This document shows positions 48,691-60,693 of a stretch of 64,000 bases of DNA, piece after piece. Below the pieces are notes generated by a model. The model was not told where the DNA came from and made no database searches. It worked only from the letters and a program-made list of their open reading frames with translations. The first letter of the stretch is position 1, and each line of letters opens with the position of its first letter. This DNA comes from Nemertoderma westbladi (Eukaryota; Xenacoelomorpha; Nemertodermatida; Nemertodermatidae), in the NCBI GenBank assembly GCA_032718475.1, contig JAUCBJ010006713.1, forward strand, positions 36,899 through 100,898, in the 5' to 3' direction. Both the position numbers and the translations under genes were made by a program.

Positions 48691-50399
48691 TTGTTATTTT
48701 TCGCTATGGAATGTGTTATCATAATATTATATATTTAAAACGTGGAAAGATGATACTTGGAAGATATTTTCAGAGATAGTTTTTGCTATATTTTTTATTA
48801 TCTATAACATGTTCGTTCCCCATTATTGTAAAAATGACTTCTATAGTAAACATTTTTATTCTTAAATTGTTACTTTTTCTCTCGAATATACCACAAAATC
48901 GGGAGGAAAAGTTTCATTTTTTTTCCCTAGGGAAAAAAAGTAATCAATAGGAATGCATTGATTTTACTTTTTTCCCGGCAAAAAAGTAAAGTAAAATATT
49001 TTTGGTGGAATTTCTTAAATTTTATTACATATATTGAAAGAGCATCGACGTAGAAATGGTTTGCAAGTTATTTGAGCAAAATCCATTCACATACTCAAAA
49101 GTTATTGCAACTTTAATGTCTGCAAGGCGTACTCCAAAACGGAACTGAGTATCCAATATTGGTTTATGTAGTTAAGCGACTCTCTAGTTACGTAATAAAT
49201 ATTCGAGGACACTAAATTATTGTAACATTGAGTAAGGCAACATCGAGAGTTGAAGAGTGCAATAATTGGAATAGCAGTAACTATGGAAGCAATATAGTAA
49301 AATACTGCAGTTCAATTTAATAAAAATTTGTAACACTACTGTACTGTAGTATATCGCTGTCTTATTAAAGAATTTAGCAACAAAAAAAAGTACGATTTAA
49401 GAATAAAATTACGTATTACATGTGAAAAAAACGTAGAACATTTTTCTTCAAAATTCTCTTCGACCATTTATTAACTTCGCTGACGCTCGGTAAATATAAT
49501 GCCTCGAGAATAAGGAAAAAAAAATTCTACTTTTTTTCCCATGTAATAAATAATTATTTTATTCTTTTTTGTATATTTTTCTATATATTTTAATTTGGTC
49601 TACAACAAAACCATTTGTTCTAGAACCTTTTTTATCATATCACCGTATAGATGATAGACATACGTATATCATACTACAAAACCTTTATTAACAATCAGAA
49701 CAGAAAAGTAATTCGCTCAAACTTGTGTTTCTGCTTTTCTGCGCTGGTTGAGATTCATTTCTCCGCATTAATTTATAGCAGTCAGCTTTTCTTCCACCTT
49801 TAAAACACCTCTTTGTCCACCTCCCCTCTAGCGTGACTCTCTGGTGGAACCAGACAATAAGTTGTAACTACTGACAGACACCCCTAGTGGTGAATGGGGG
49901 ATTCGTTAATGTCTCAATGCATGTTCACCACCATGTATGATCTTCCTCAGTATAAACCCTTCCACCTTCATCAACCTATAACGTCCTAATAATAAGCAAC
50001 TGTTGTGACGTCACTACATGGAATACAGTAATCCAAAGTCTATAGAGAAGGAATTAGCCCAAGTTGTTCCTGTTTTTGTGTGGAAATTACTGAGTCGGGC
50101 CTTACACCTAGAAGAGAAGATAAAAACGATCGATAATTACAACAAATGGTGCCCAGCTTAGGAATCATTTAAATCGATCATTTCATTGTTCTTTTAATGA
50201 GGTCGGGAGAATTATTCCATTTATTACTCTCGTGCATTTGTTAAATATCATTAGTTTCTACGGAATACAATTTAATTGTTGTTGCAATTGTGATATATTA
50301 TGTTTGATGATTCGGCAGTCGCTTGTTCTAGTTGGTCATCATTTGGTCATCAATGTAAGATCCACCTTGGGGTAGTAGTTAAATCCATGAGAGGTAGAA
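48691..50399. other. AT-rich intergenic, no gene seen
   Basis: Two segments (48880-49000 and 49500-49555) carry GGGAAAAAAAGTA-like runs in both orientations and may be arms of a decayed inverted-repeat element. No supported coding region. Confidence 0.35.
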
Positions 50400-52640
50400 A
50401 ATTTCTACCACAATCTACAAGCAGCTACTGATGGAGTGGATCAGCATGCATTCTTATCTTTCCTGGGTGACTTTAATGCCAGACTCCATTGCTACTCAAC
50501 ATCACAATCGGATCTACAGTAGAAAGTGAGTGTCAACCGAAATTCAGTCCATCTTCATCTCTGGAATGGATTGTTCTGAGATGGGACCGATGGGACAGAT
50601 GGGACACAGTTTAAGATATTTTGTTCTGTAAGAAATACAGGAGCTCATTACATGACTGTAGAGGATTTACCCTTCGCCCTTCACCAGTGATCACCGCCTT
50701 TATTTTTGTCTAAGGAAATTTTCCTTGCCACGGCATGACTGGTCCTCTCTATTGCAACAGCCCAGTGTGAGATCCAGACAGTAGAGCTGAGCAACATGTA
50801 TGGTGCCTTGCCTCTGAGGCACCAGATCATTATGGTGAGGGCTATACTGCCTTCAAAGAGACAGTTAAGGCAGCAGCTGCAGAAACAGTTCCTGTATACC
50901 CTCGAAGCAGGAAAAGGGCACCCTGGATGGAACACAGAATTCGGAAGTGCCGAGAGGATCTCATTAAGGCACAGAGTCCCGACTCAAACAGACTACAGCG
51001 GCCAAGAATGCAGTTAAAGCTGCATTTAGGTCCCTGAACAGGCAGTACTCTGTTAATTTACAGGAGCTAATAAACCAACAGGTTGATGCCATCAATGATG
51101 CCGATAGCAGCAGGCAATCATCCCAGGCATGGAAATCGATCAACTTGCTTCAAAAAAAAAGCATGGTTAAGGAAGTATAGCCAGCTGATCGCCTCAATTG
51201 TTGAAATCCCAACTTTGAAAAGCTCCAACCCAAGAAGGGATCTTTTCAGGGATTCTCGAATGATGCAAAGCTATGCAATAGATCTCTATTAAATCGCATC
51301 ATGGATCCCATTGAGAGACTGCCCCGGGAAATCAGAATGGGTTCCGTAAAGGTCGTGAGACCATGGAGCCCATTGAGGCACTATCTGAGGCACTATCTGG
51401 CTCTATTATCTTTGTTGACTTCTTCAAGGCCTCCGATTCAGTCTCTCGCTCATGTATGTTCAGCATACTTTCATTATATGGGGTTCCTGATGAAATTATT
51501 GCAGCAATCAGATCAGTAAACGATGGTTCGACGACATTTGTGACTACTGTTGATGGTGATACAGATCCATTCTAAGTGTTATGGGGAGTCCTCCAGGGTG
51601 ATACACTTGCACCATTCTTGTTCATAATTGTGGTTGACTATGTTCTACGCATGTCCTTAGATCATCATAAGGATGATGAGGTGATGGTAACTCCACCTAT
51701 TGGCTCCCGAAGAGTCGAGAAATTCCTGCCACGTACTTAACTGATCTAGACTTTGCTGATGACTCAGAAGTACTCTCAGAATCACTAGAGGGAGCCCAAC
51801 GGCTCCTCAGCTCATTAGAACATGCCGCTTCTAGTGTTGGTCTTTTTATTAACTCCAAAAAGACCAACATTTTGACAGTTAACTTTGAATGTCCTCAACA
51901 AGTCTCTGAGCGGATTAATAAAATTATGGTATGCTTGAGAATGTGGACGACTTCTATTATGTTAGCTGGGATCATGGATCCGGAAGGATGGACCTTTGAA
52001 TACGTAAGGGAAAGGCATGGGCAGCCTTGAATAGGCTTTCCAGGATTTGGAAGTCACAGAGAATTAGTCGGAAACTTAAGGTCCGATTATTTAGAGCAGC
52101 AGTAGTTCCAGTACTCCTCTATGGGAGTCCATGCTGGGCTCTAACTGTTGAGGACACCAAATCTCTTGATCACACATTAACATGAATGCTACGTCGGGTT
52201 CACTGTGTCAAGTCCAATGCACACATCTCAAACCAGACACTATATAACATTGGAGGTGTCTCATTGGTTCCCCCAAGCTTGACACTAGAACAAAGCCGCT
52301 TCCGGTTTGCAGGACATTGCTTACGGTTGCGCACAATCTTGTGCTTTGGCAGCCCGTTGGAGAAGATAATCATGGTGGACAGCCATGACTTCCTTGAGAC
52401 GCCTCCTAAAGGACACTGGTATTGAAGATGTGGATAATCTCGCGATAGTCATGGGGGATAGGAAGTTGAAGCGGTGCAATTTTATCGATAAGCCGGCAAC
52501 GTTGCAGAGGAGCATGTCAAATGTGGATTGCATGATGGTGGCAAAAATATATTTGTTACGCCAGCATAGCATCTCAATGTGCCGCTTCAATGCAGCATGT
52601 CGATTATTATAGTAGTAGTAGTAGTAGTAGTATGCTAATT
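50400..52640 (+). mobile_element. Degraded LINE, second family, with (TAG)n tail
   Basis: Broken frames in plus orientation encode in order: endonuclease GDFNARLH (50467) and SDHRLYF (50686); RT IIFVDFFKASDSVSR (51405-51450); GVLQGDTLAPFLFII (51587-51630); the catalytic FADD (51751); SSVGLFINSKKTN (51831); the thumb RKLKVRLFRAAVVPVLLYG (52071-52127); and the C-terminal RFAGHCLR motif (52307). Stops and indels between these blocks show it is inactive. It ends with a (TAG)n microsatellite (52608-52632). An RTE/CR1-like clade is likely; the clade is not determined. Confidence 0.85.
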
Positions 52641-54641
52641 GTAAGATTATTTACCGTGCAGTTGATGCCTAACTGCACTAACTGCCTAACTAACTGCAAT
52701 TAATTGTATGAAAGATAATTTTAAATGTTCCCAAACACTTACAATATTAAATCTTTAGTTATTGTTTATGGTACCGTCGGATTAGCTGCCATAGACATAA
52801 TAAACAGGCTATTGTTTACAATAATACGAATATACTATGCAATTACATTCCTGGCATTCCAATACCAGCCGACTAAGGAATGCATTAACATATTGCATTG
52901 CAACCAATGCGATCTGTAAGTAGAATGAATATACATACACATTACTATCTGTACTTATAGATCTCCTTGATTGCAGCCTAACTTATAATATTAAAATTGC
53001 AGTAGCAATAATTTTTCTTTTGTAAATAGCTATTACTTCGTACTGATATTGTTTAATTTTTGTATCAATTCTGGAATAATATTTCAAAAGCCATATAAAT
53101 AAAGTAAAGTTATCGTTGACAGTGAATCACCAAACCGCGAACCAAGATAATAGTAAACAAAGTTCCTATTAGAGATGAGGTGCCTATGCTAAACGACATG
53201 ATCAGATTTGTTGTAGTCGAACCAGCGACCTTACGGAAAGGCAGTAACATCAGTAACATCAGTAACATCAGTATTGTTTCATCGTCATTCATTTAGTCGT
53301 TCTGTCCGTAGGTCTATGGAAATTGGATAGTATTATTTGGACTTAAAACAAAGGGCACATACATGATAACATTAATTTCTTAAATAAATAAAAATGATTT
53401 GATATTCTTTATTAATTTGATAGGAACAAATTGTATTAAAAAGATACCGAGAATATTCGTTTAATAACATTTCCTCTTATTATATAAAACTTACAGTCCA
53501 GTCATAATATGTCTCAACCTCGGACAAATTCCAATAAAATTTTAATTAATATTTTGTAGAATAATTAATATTTTATTATTTTCTAAAATCTGATGTTTTC
53601 CCGAACGACGTACCCCACCAAAATAATAATAATATAATCAATTTATTTGATTTCCATATTAACTCCAACCGGCGAGATGATGCGACACGGTTAGAATTCA
53701 GTAGGAATATAGGAAATGGGTTATTAATATATCGGTATCACTTCCAGTTACCATGATGAAAACTGGTTTTTTAATAAAGTTCCAACAGTCCGATTTTCGA
53801 TATGTTGAAAGGCATACAATTTTGGCCTAGATAATATTAATTTAAATTCTGTTGGAATTTGTCTGAAGTTGAGCCCTTTTTTGGCCTATTTGCTATTTTG
53901 ACTATTATGTTAAAAGTTAAGTTACAGCCGGTATTTATTATATAGTTGAACAATATGCCTGTTTTTGAGATATTATTGTCTATATAAAGTAAAATTGTAT
54001 TTCTTACTTTACCATATAAAGTGCTTTTTAGGTTTACTTCCACTTTATATAGTTGAAAATTTAAATTTCCTGATCCCATGCTGTCTCATTTACGACTATA
54101 AATTATCGGTGTTGTTAATATTATGAACATCATAATTACCTGTAAATCAGAATCATTCATAATATTATATTATAAATATGGCAGCTGTGAATAACACGTG
54201 GATCTGGAAGTAATCACATACAAGGAAGGTAATAAATTGTTTGGCAAAATGTTTAGCTCCCTACTACGCCATACACACTAAACAACGAACCTAACACGGC
54301 ATCATAACTCCCTAACTACACAACATTATACATAATATAGCCTACTTAGGTAACTACTACTAGTATAAGGTAATACTCATTAAATTTATAATTGTAATTT
54401 ATTTTTTGGCACAGGGGATTAATACCATTAATATAATAATGAGACATCAAGTAAATAATATTGTGATGCTCCCTGAACATTGTCATTATTTATAGCTACT
54501 TCATAAATATATTTTAATTTTAAGCGTTTCATTGTTTCGATAATAACTTAACAAATTAGTTGTGATGAAACGGTGACGATATATATGTAATATATTCGTT
54601 GTAAATGGTCCCTGAAATGATATTATGTTTCTGTTGCTGAA
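52641..54641. other. AT-rich upstream region of RASEF-like gene
   Basis: Two kilobases without supported coding sequence. A three-unit AGTAACATC repeat lies at 53247-53273. The last part should contain the promoter and 5' UTR of the gene at 54642. Confidence 0.4.
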
Positions 54642-56726
54642 ATGAAAGAAAAGGTTCTAGAAAACTGTTCGGATAGCGGTGAAGATATGGAAGAAGCCGA
54701 CAACAATGCACCACACAGAAAGATTTACCTCAAAGGGGAACAGCTGAGAACCAATTCTTACTCGCTAGCCCAAGATATATTTAATAGGTAAGTGGGTAAA
54801 GTCTTTATGTCCCTAAACCAAATTCACAAAAGATGACAAAAAATAGCTACGGTTTCCATAATTCCTTACAGATGCGATCAAAGGAATAAGGGTTTCATTA
54901 CTTTGGATGAGATGAACACTGGATTTGGCGAAGGTACTGCGGATTTAAACAGCTTCCAGGTCGCCTTCTCAATGTTAGACAAACAGGGGCAGGGTCGGGT
55001 TTACAAGGAAGAATTCGTAGATGCGTTCAATGAATACCTGGAGACTGCACTTGGAAGTCAAGCAGCTGACAACCAAGAGGCTACATTCGAATACAAACCG
55101 GAACCTAATAAGTCCATTACCGGGATGCAGTGGGATGATTTTGTTAATATGTTGGCGACTAGAGCAGGTGCGTGTATCAGTAACGGTACATGAAGTACAT
55201 TAATAAAATAAGCAAATAAGTAACTCCAAACCTTATGTTTCCAGATTTTGAAAAACTGCTAAATATTATGATGACATAATTTTAAGCAAATGTTATATTT
55301 TTCAAGGAGTCCCTTTTTGTGAATAAATATCACACTCAGACGGTAGGGCCTAACTGTAGTACTAGTAAGTACTCTATTTTCCTAGGCCATATAATTACAC
55401 TAAACTGTGGTAAAATGTTAAAAAATAAATATTAATAGAAATATTTATGTTGCAGGGCAGGAGGCAGCAACTCTATTAGAGAGAGAAGAAGACATCAAAA
55501 AGATATATGAAAACTTAAAAGAAACGCAACCTCAGCTTCTCGGTAACCTTGAGGATTTCATAAGCAGAATCATCACTGATACCAAACAGATACAAATTGA
55601 GTACGAGAGAATGTCTAAGAGAAAAGCAGAACTATACGAGAAAGAAGTGAGTAGATTGTATGGAGAGATGGACGCAGCAATTAATAGGGAGCATGAGAGA
55701 ACTGAGAGAACATGCACGGAACAATTGAAACAAGAATTTAAATTACGTCTCGATATGAAAGAATCCGAACTCGATGAAATATTAGAACATAATAGAGAGT
55801 TGGAGAAGTTATTGGTTAGTAAGGAGTATTGCGAACCTGAAGGCGGTCAACCTGTAGATGAATTCCTTAACATTGTTGAAGATGGAGAAAGCAGTGATAA
55901 ACTCGCAGAAGATGATGTAGTTCTCAACAAGGTCATCGTTGAAACACGATCACTAAAGCAAGAATTGGCTCGTCACAAAAAGCAACTGAAGCGAAGTTAC
56001 ATGATAAACAAAAAATCTCACTTAAACAGCGATATTGAAGAAGAAATATTAACTAAACTCGAGCAGCTGAAATCCTTGTATGAAACTCTCGAATCTCCCT
56101 CAGTCCCTCCGGTGTCCCCAACGTGGACTCAGGAGGACTCCCCCACGCAGGTCTTCAAAGTAATCACATGTGGAGACTCCGGTGTCGGCAAAACGTGCAT
56201 TATAGACAGATACACTAGAGGATACTTTAGTAAACCAACTGTTACAGTGGCCATGCATTTCAGCAGTAAACAGTTGTTTCTCGAGAATCAAAGAATCTAC
56301 CTCCAAATATTCGATACTGCGGGTCAAGAACGATTCAGAAGTTTACCCCAAAGTTACTACAGAAAGACACACGGTGTTGTACTTGTGTACGATATCACCA
56401 GCGAGAAGTCTTTCGTAAGCGTTCGTAGTTGGCTCGGCGACATCCGAAATCAGAACAACGAGGTTCCGATTATGTTAATTGGGAATAAATGCGATATGGA
56501 TAGTCAACGCAGTGTTCCGGAGCAGACGGGAATGGAACTCGCAAGACGATATAAACTACTGTTTGTAGAGACCAGCGCCCTACACAATATTAATGTTGAT
56601 TACCTGTTTAAGGAACTGGCTAAGCGGATGACGCAGTTGGAGGTGAATCACCTGCACAGTCAGAAGCTTCCTAGTAACGACTTACTATTTATTCCACATA
56701 GGAATCCGTGTTGCAGTATATTGTAA
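54642..56726 (+). CDS. RASEF: RASEF-type large Rab GTPase (EF-hands, coiled coil, Rab)
   Basis: Exons 54642-54787, 54872-55167 and 55456-56726 with GT-AG junctions total 1713 nt (570 aa). A stop at 54618-54620 precedes the ATG in frame. Two EF-hands come first: loop 51-62 (DQRNKGFITLDE), with R and K at two calcium-ligand positions, and loop 85-96 (DKQGQGRVYKEE). A coiled coil covers about 145-350. The Rab domain follows with GDSGVGKT (387-394), DTAGQERF (434-441), NKCD (491-494) and ETSA (519-522). The end CCSIL is a prenylation site. This layout is that of the RASEF/CRACR2A/Rab44 family, which couples membrane traffic to calcium or motor adaptors. The poor EF ligands make strong calcium binding doubtful. 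AATAAA lies at 56736-56741. Confidence 0.92.
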
Positions 56727-57789
56727 ATTATGTTAAATAAAGGTTTCACAGATTTTGTATGATCTACAGTATATACGATTATTGATATCTAACTTAACAT
56801 TCCTCCTTTGAGTTGAGTGCTGTGAAGCACTTTCGCCTCGCTTGTTACCTTTATGTTATATTTTCTTTCCCTAAACACCTTTACTTTCCCTTCATATTCT
56901 TCACGACTTAACCTATCGACTTAAAATCTTTCGGGTGTAATAATATTTAGACATCCAAATCGCTCATACTTTAATTTTCTGAAATTAGCGAAAGATAGTA
57001 AATTTCCGCTGCATCCATTTGGCCTAAGGCTAAAGACATATTGTTTATGATCTAGCCACAGATCATGATCTAGCCACATGATCGGCTGCTATTCTCAAAA
57101 TATGGGCGAATATGAATGAGTATCTCAATACCAAAACAATGCCTATCTAAACAAACATGACGTAGGAAATAAAAACGGATTTCATTAAGTAGTTTTCAAT
57201 TTCTGGTGAAACATTTGGTTAAAGGTCTAATTTTTGGGATGGGAAATCCAACGATTTGCGCCGATAACATCCAATATTCCTCAATCAATAATTGTGGCCC
57301 ATATTGGGTGACCGCCGAAAATACTCATCTATATAATTTATTACGAGATTCAGATAATATCACAGCTTACATCGGTATACAACAAATCACAATATTGAAG
57401 AATATCGACTGGTGCAATATCCATGGTTGGTGGAGGATAGACTTTATTCGAAAACTTTTAAAAATAACTTTCAAAGCTAAAATACAAATTGTAGCTCTCT
57501 ATGCACAATATATTTATTTTTAATTTAATTTATTTTATTTTAATTTTTATTTACTTTTCAAACGCTTTTAAATTAAAAAAATTCAATTTTAATCCAATAA
57601 ATTTAAATCCAATTTTAATATTATATATTTTCAAACATTTAAGTACAGTAGTGCCATCCATTCCCATCCATTATTCCCATCCCATCCCACCATTACTAAT
57701 AATATATATATATATATAATAATATATAACTATAATATGTCACATAAAACTAATGTTGTACGCAGTCGTATTAATTTATTGTTCTCAAG
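56727..57789. other. Convergent intergenic region between RASEF-like gene and DRC1
   Basis: Both neighbours end here. It contains the RASEF-like polyadenylation signal (56736-56741) and, on the minus strand, the DRC1 signal AATAAA (57780-57775). An open frame of 105 codons (57206-57523) has no known domain and AT-rich codons and is probably not a gene. A TA microsatellite lies at 57705-57718. Confidence 0.5.
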
Positions 57790-60117
57790 TTAATTCCTCT
57801 TCAGCAGTCCGTCTAACTGCATTACCTTAGTAGGTGGGACCTCCAACTCTTGGTTGACCCGACTATTCATATACTGACTAAGCAACAGTCTCAGTTCCCC
57901 GTTTTGCTGGGTCAGTTTATCTACATCGCTTAGCAAACCGCTTCTTTTACTGAGAATATGATAGTATTTTGTGGCTCCATCCAACAACGAAGACCAAACT
58001 TTCTCTTGTTTCCCGTCGATTGTTGAAGCTAATTTCAACCAGTAAATGGTATCCGAATCATTATCGCGATGTTTAGATTCTTCCAACTGAAACGTAGATG
58101 ATTTCATTTCCTTAACAAGTTTCTTATGATCCTCTACGAACTTTCTCAATGCCACTACAACATCATTAGCATGAACAAGTTCAACCTCTTCCGATGGAGT
58201 GGCTAGTTCAACCTCTTCTTCGTCGGCTAAGGAATCATCACGACTTCTCCCCTCCTCATCCCGACTTCTCCCCTCCTCATCCCGACTCCTCCCCTCCTCA
58301 TCCCGACTTCTCCCCTCCCCATCCCGACTTCTCCCCTCCCCATCCCGACTTCTCCCCTCCCCATCCCGACTTCTCCCCTCCCCATCCCGACTTCTCCCCT
58401 CCCCATCCCGACTCTCCGATTTACCTCCAACACTCGCTAATTCGCTCGCAACACTTCCTTCTTTGCTGTCACCGTCCTCTAGCTGTTTATCTAAGGGCTC
58501 AAATTCTTGTTTCGTTAAAACGAAATATTGTGTGAGTTTCTTTACATCGTCTTCATTTTCGATTCCCAGAGCCGCAAAGATTGTGTCGAGTTTCATAAGA
58601 TTCCGTTCGTCCGTGTCCAAAGGCTGCAGTAAACGCAGTAGTTTCTCTTCGACTAGAAACCCCGATTCGTTACTCAACAATTCCAAAATATTCTTTATTG
58701 TTGGAACCGAGAACTGAACCCCATCCAGCTCCACGTTACTTCCCTCTTCCGACGCGAAGACTCGCTTCGCGATCTCGGATGCGGTTACTTGCGTCTCGAG
58801 TTTCGTGGCCGGCGGCCCAACATTGTCCAGATAGTCGAGGTCGGGTTGTACCCAATCCAACCCGAGTTGCTGCTCATGGATCAACCGGTCCGCCTCCAGT
58901 AAATCCTTGGCGACCTTCTTAGCTTCCTCTTCCTGCATAATCCAAATGTCGTAGAACTTCTGGGCGTCGCTGGCCACGAAATGCTGTGACTTTTTCTGAA
59001 GATTATAGAAATGTTGAGTAATCCTGTTGTAATCGTCCCGCAGTTGGCCGTTTTCGTCCCGATAAAACTTATCGGATTTACTCATTTTATTTTTGAGTTG
59101 ATTCAAAACATCCTGTAACTTAGTAATCCGTCTCTTTTGTTGGCTCTTAGTGATGGTATTCTCTTCGTCTCGTTTCTTCAAAACCTGGAAGTTATACTCC
59201 AATTTCTCCTGATTCAACTGATACGTTGCCTTCATCTGCTGCAGTTGCTGCTCCAATATGGCGACATCCGTCTCCATTTTAATCTTTACGGCGTTATATT
59301 CCTCAGCGTCTTGCGTTCTAAAATTCTTCAACTGAGTCTCATAGTTATCCACACGGCGTTGCCGCTCCTCCATAAATACGACTTCTTTGTGACGTTTATC
59401 ATCCATTAATTCTTCCCATTTAGATTTATTGTGGCCCAAAATAGATTTCCTTTCGTCAAGAAACGCTTTCTCTATGACCGTCAACTCTTCTCGATACGCC
59501 CTCGTTAATTGTTGTATTTGTTCTTCGCATCTCTCAACTAGAAGATCGATATCCTCCGCTTGTTTCTTAAGGTCTTTCACGTAATAATCATCTTTAATTT
59601 TAAGTTCCTTCTGAAACTCATCAATCAGTTTGTTTTTCTCGTCGACCATCGCATCGCACGCCGCTTTCTGTTGAAGTAAAAGTTCCTGCAACTCCTGTGG
59701 AATTTTTTTATTATCCGCTGTAACCCACCGTTTAGTTATTCCATCGAATCTTTCCATTCCCGCTTTCGCTTCCGCTTCCAACTTATCAACTCTGTTCTTC
59801 TTTATTTCGCTGTCTTCCCGTCGCCGATGTGCCTCTCTCGAATCGCTGGCTATCTTAATGTTACTAACCAGTTCAGTACCATCTGTTGTTAATTTGCCAA
59901 GCCTTTTTCGCGAGTCGTCTATTTGTTGTCGGCTGACAGTAAACTCTTCCTTCTGGTCTTTGACGGCGTCAATGGTTTCACCTAGAGCTTCCTGTTGTTG
60001 TTGTTCGATTCGTCGTTGTATCCGAAGTCTTCGAGCTGCGATTCTCTCATCCGGGTCCCTCGAGTCGACACTCGGACCGGTATTCTCATCGTCATAATCG
60101 CGAGCGTTTCGATTCAT
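57790..60117 (-). CDS. DRC1: Dynein regulatory complex subunit 1 (DRC1/CCDC164)
   Basis: A single uninterrupted 775-codon frame starting MNRNARDYDDENTGPSVDSR. It is charged coiled coil through most of its length, with the DPDERIAARRLRIQRRIE N-terminal block and the NYD-SP28-type middle (RWVTADNKKIPQELQELLLQ, SKWEELMDDKR, NKMSKSDKFYRDENGQLR) that identify DRC1. Length is close to the ~740 aa of vertebrate DRC1. DRC1 scaffolds the nexin link between axonemal outer doublets and regulates dynein. Residues about 562-632 contain nine units of a 7-aa repeat (SRDGEGR/SRDEEGR). There are no introns, although family genes are usually multi-exon in vertebrates. AATAAA lies 10 nt after the stop. It looks functional. 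Confidence 0.94.
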   Translation of the reverse strand: MNRNARDYDDENTGPSVDSRDPDERIAARRLRIQRRIEQQQQEALGETIDAVKDQKEEFTVSRQQIDDSRKRLGKLTTDGTELVSNIKIASDSREAHRRREDSEIKKNRVDKLEAEAKAGMERFDGITKRWVTADNKKIPQELQELLLQQKAACDAMVDEKNKLIDEFQKELKIKDDYYVKDLKKQAEDIDLLVERCEEQIQQLTRAYREELTVIEKAFLDERKSILGHNKSKWEELMDDKRHKEVVFMEERQRRVDNYETQLKNFRTQDAEEYNAVKIKMETDVAILEQQLQQMKATYQLNQEKLEYNFQVLKKRDEENTITKSQQKRRITKLQDVLNQLKNKMSKSDKFYRDENGQLRDDYNRITQHFYNLQKKSQHFVASDAQKFYDIWIMQEEEAKKVAKDLLEADRLIHEQQLGLDWVQPDLDYLDNVGPPATKLETQVTASEIAKRVFASEEGSNVELDGVQFSVPTIKNILELLSNESGFLVEEKLLRLLQPLDTDERNLMKLDTIFAALGIENEDDVKKLTQYFVLTKQEFEPLDKQLEDGDSKEGSVASELASVGGKSESRDGEGRSRDGEGRSRDGEGRSRDGEGRSRDGEGRSRDEEGRSRDEEGRSRDEEGRSRDDSLADEEEVELATPSEEVELVHANDVVVALRKFVEDHKKLVKEMKSSTFQLEESKHRDNDSDTIYWLKLASTIDGKQEKVWSSLLDGATKYYHILSKRSGLLSDVDKLTQQNGELRLLLSQYMNSRVNQELEVPPTKVMQLDGLLKRN
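58235..58430 (-). repeat. 21-bp in-frame repeat within DRC1
   Basis: Nine tandem 21-bp units (plus strand CGACTTCTCCCCTCCCCATCC), all in phase with the DRC1 frame and coding SRDGEGR or SRDEEGR. Inserted in a linker of the protein. Copy number may vary between individuals. Confidence 0.9.
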
Positions 60118-60693
60118 TTTGCAATCAAGAAACGATATTAATACAAACTGATACTCATAAAATTATTTTTGTTGAGATAAAGTGAGCAAGAATACCTGTA
60201 ACGTGGCAGCCAGTTAGTTAGGTAAAAGTTTTGTAGACAATAAATTACCGATACTAGATAATAAATATTTTGTTGCTTGTGTGTAACCTAGCAACACGAT
60301 TATAATGTATTTTTAATTTAACAAAAAATAATAGGACATTCAATATAATGTAATATAGATAAACATAATTCAGCTGTAACGCATAAATAATTTAGACATG
60401 CAATTGTTGAATAATCTTACAATAAAGTAAAGAAAAACAACCACATAAAATGTCATACTTATTTTATAAATTAGAAATATAACCTATGTTGTGCATAATT
60501 AATACTTCAGCATTTGGAAGTAATGGCGGGAAGTTTGAGTGGTTGTATTAACAACTATACACACACATTACTGGAGAAACCATAGTATTATTTTAGTTAT
60601 AGGCCTATTCACACTGCCTTAATATAAAGTCAATGATCTGGAAGGCTGCAACAATCACAATCACGGAATTGAAATCAAACAATGTGAGTCGAG
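60118..60693. promoter_or_regulatory. Divergent promoter region DRC1 / RCCD1-like
   Basis: 576 bp separate the two start codons, which point away from each other. The sequence is AT-rich with no clear TATA box at either side. Shared control is inferred from arrangement only. Confidence 0.5.

Noticed and set aside
57206-57523. 105-codon frame between RASEF-like gene and DRC1
   Set aside because: AT-driven composition, no domain, no support from neighbours.
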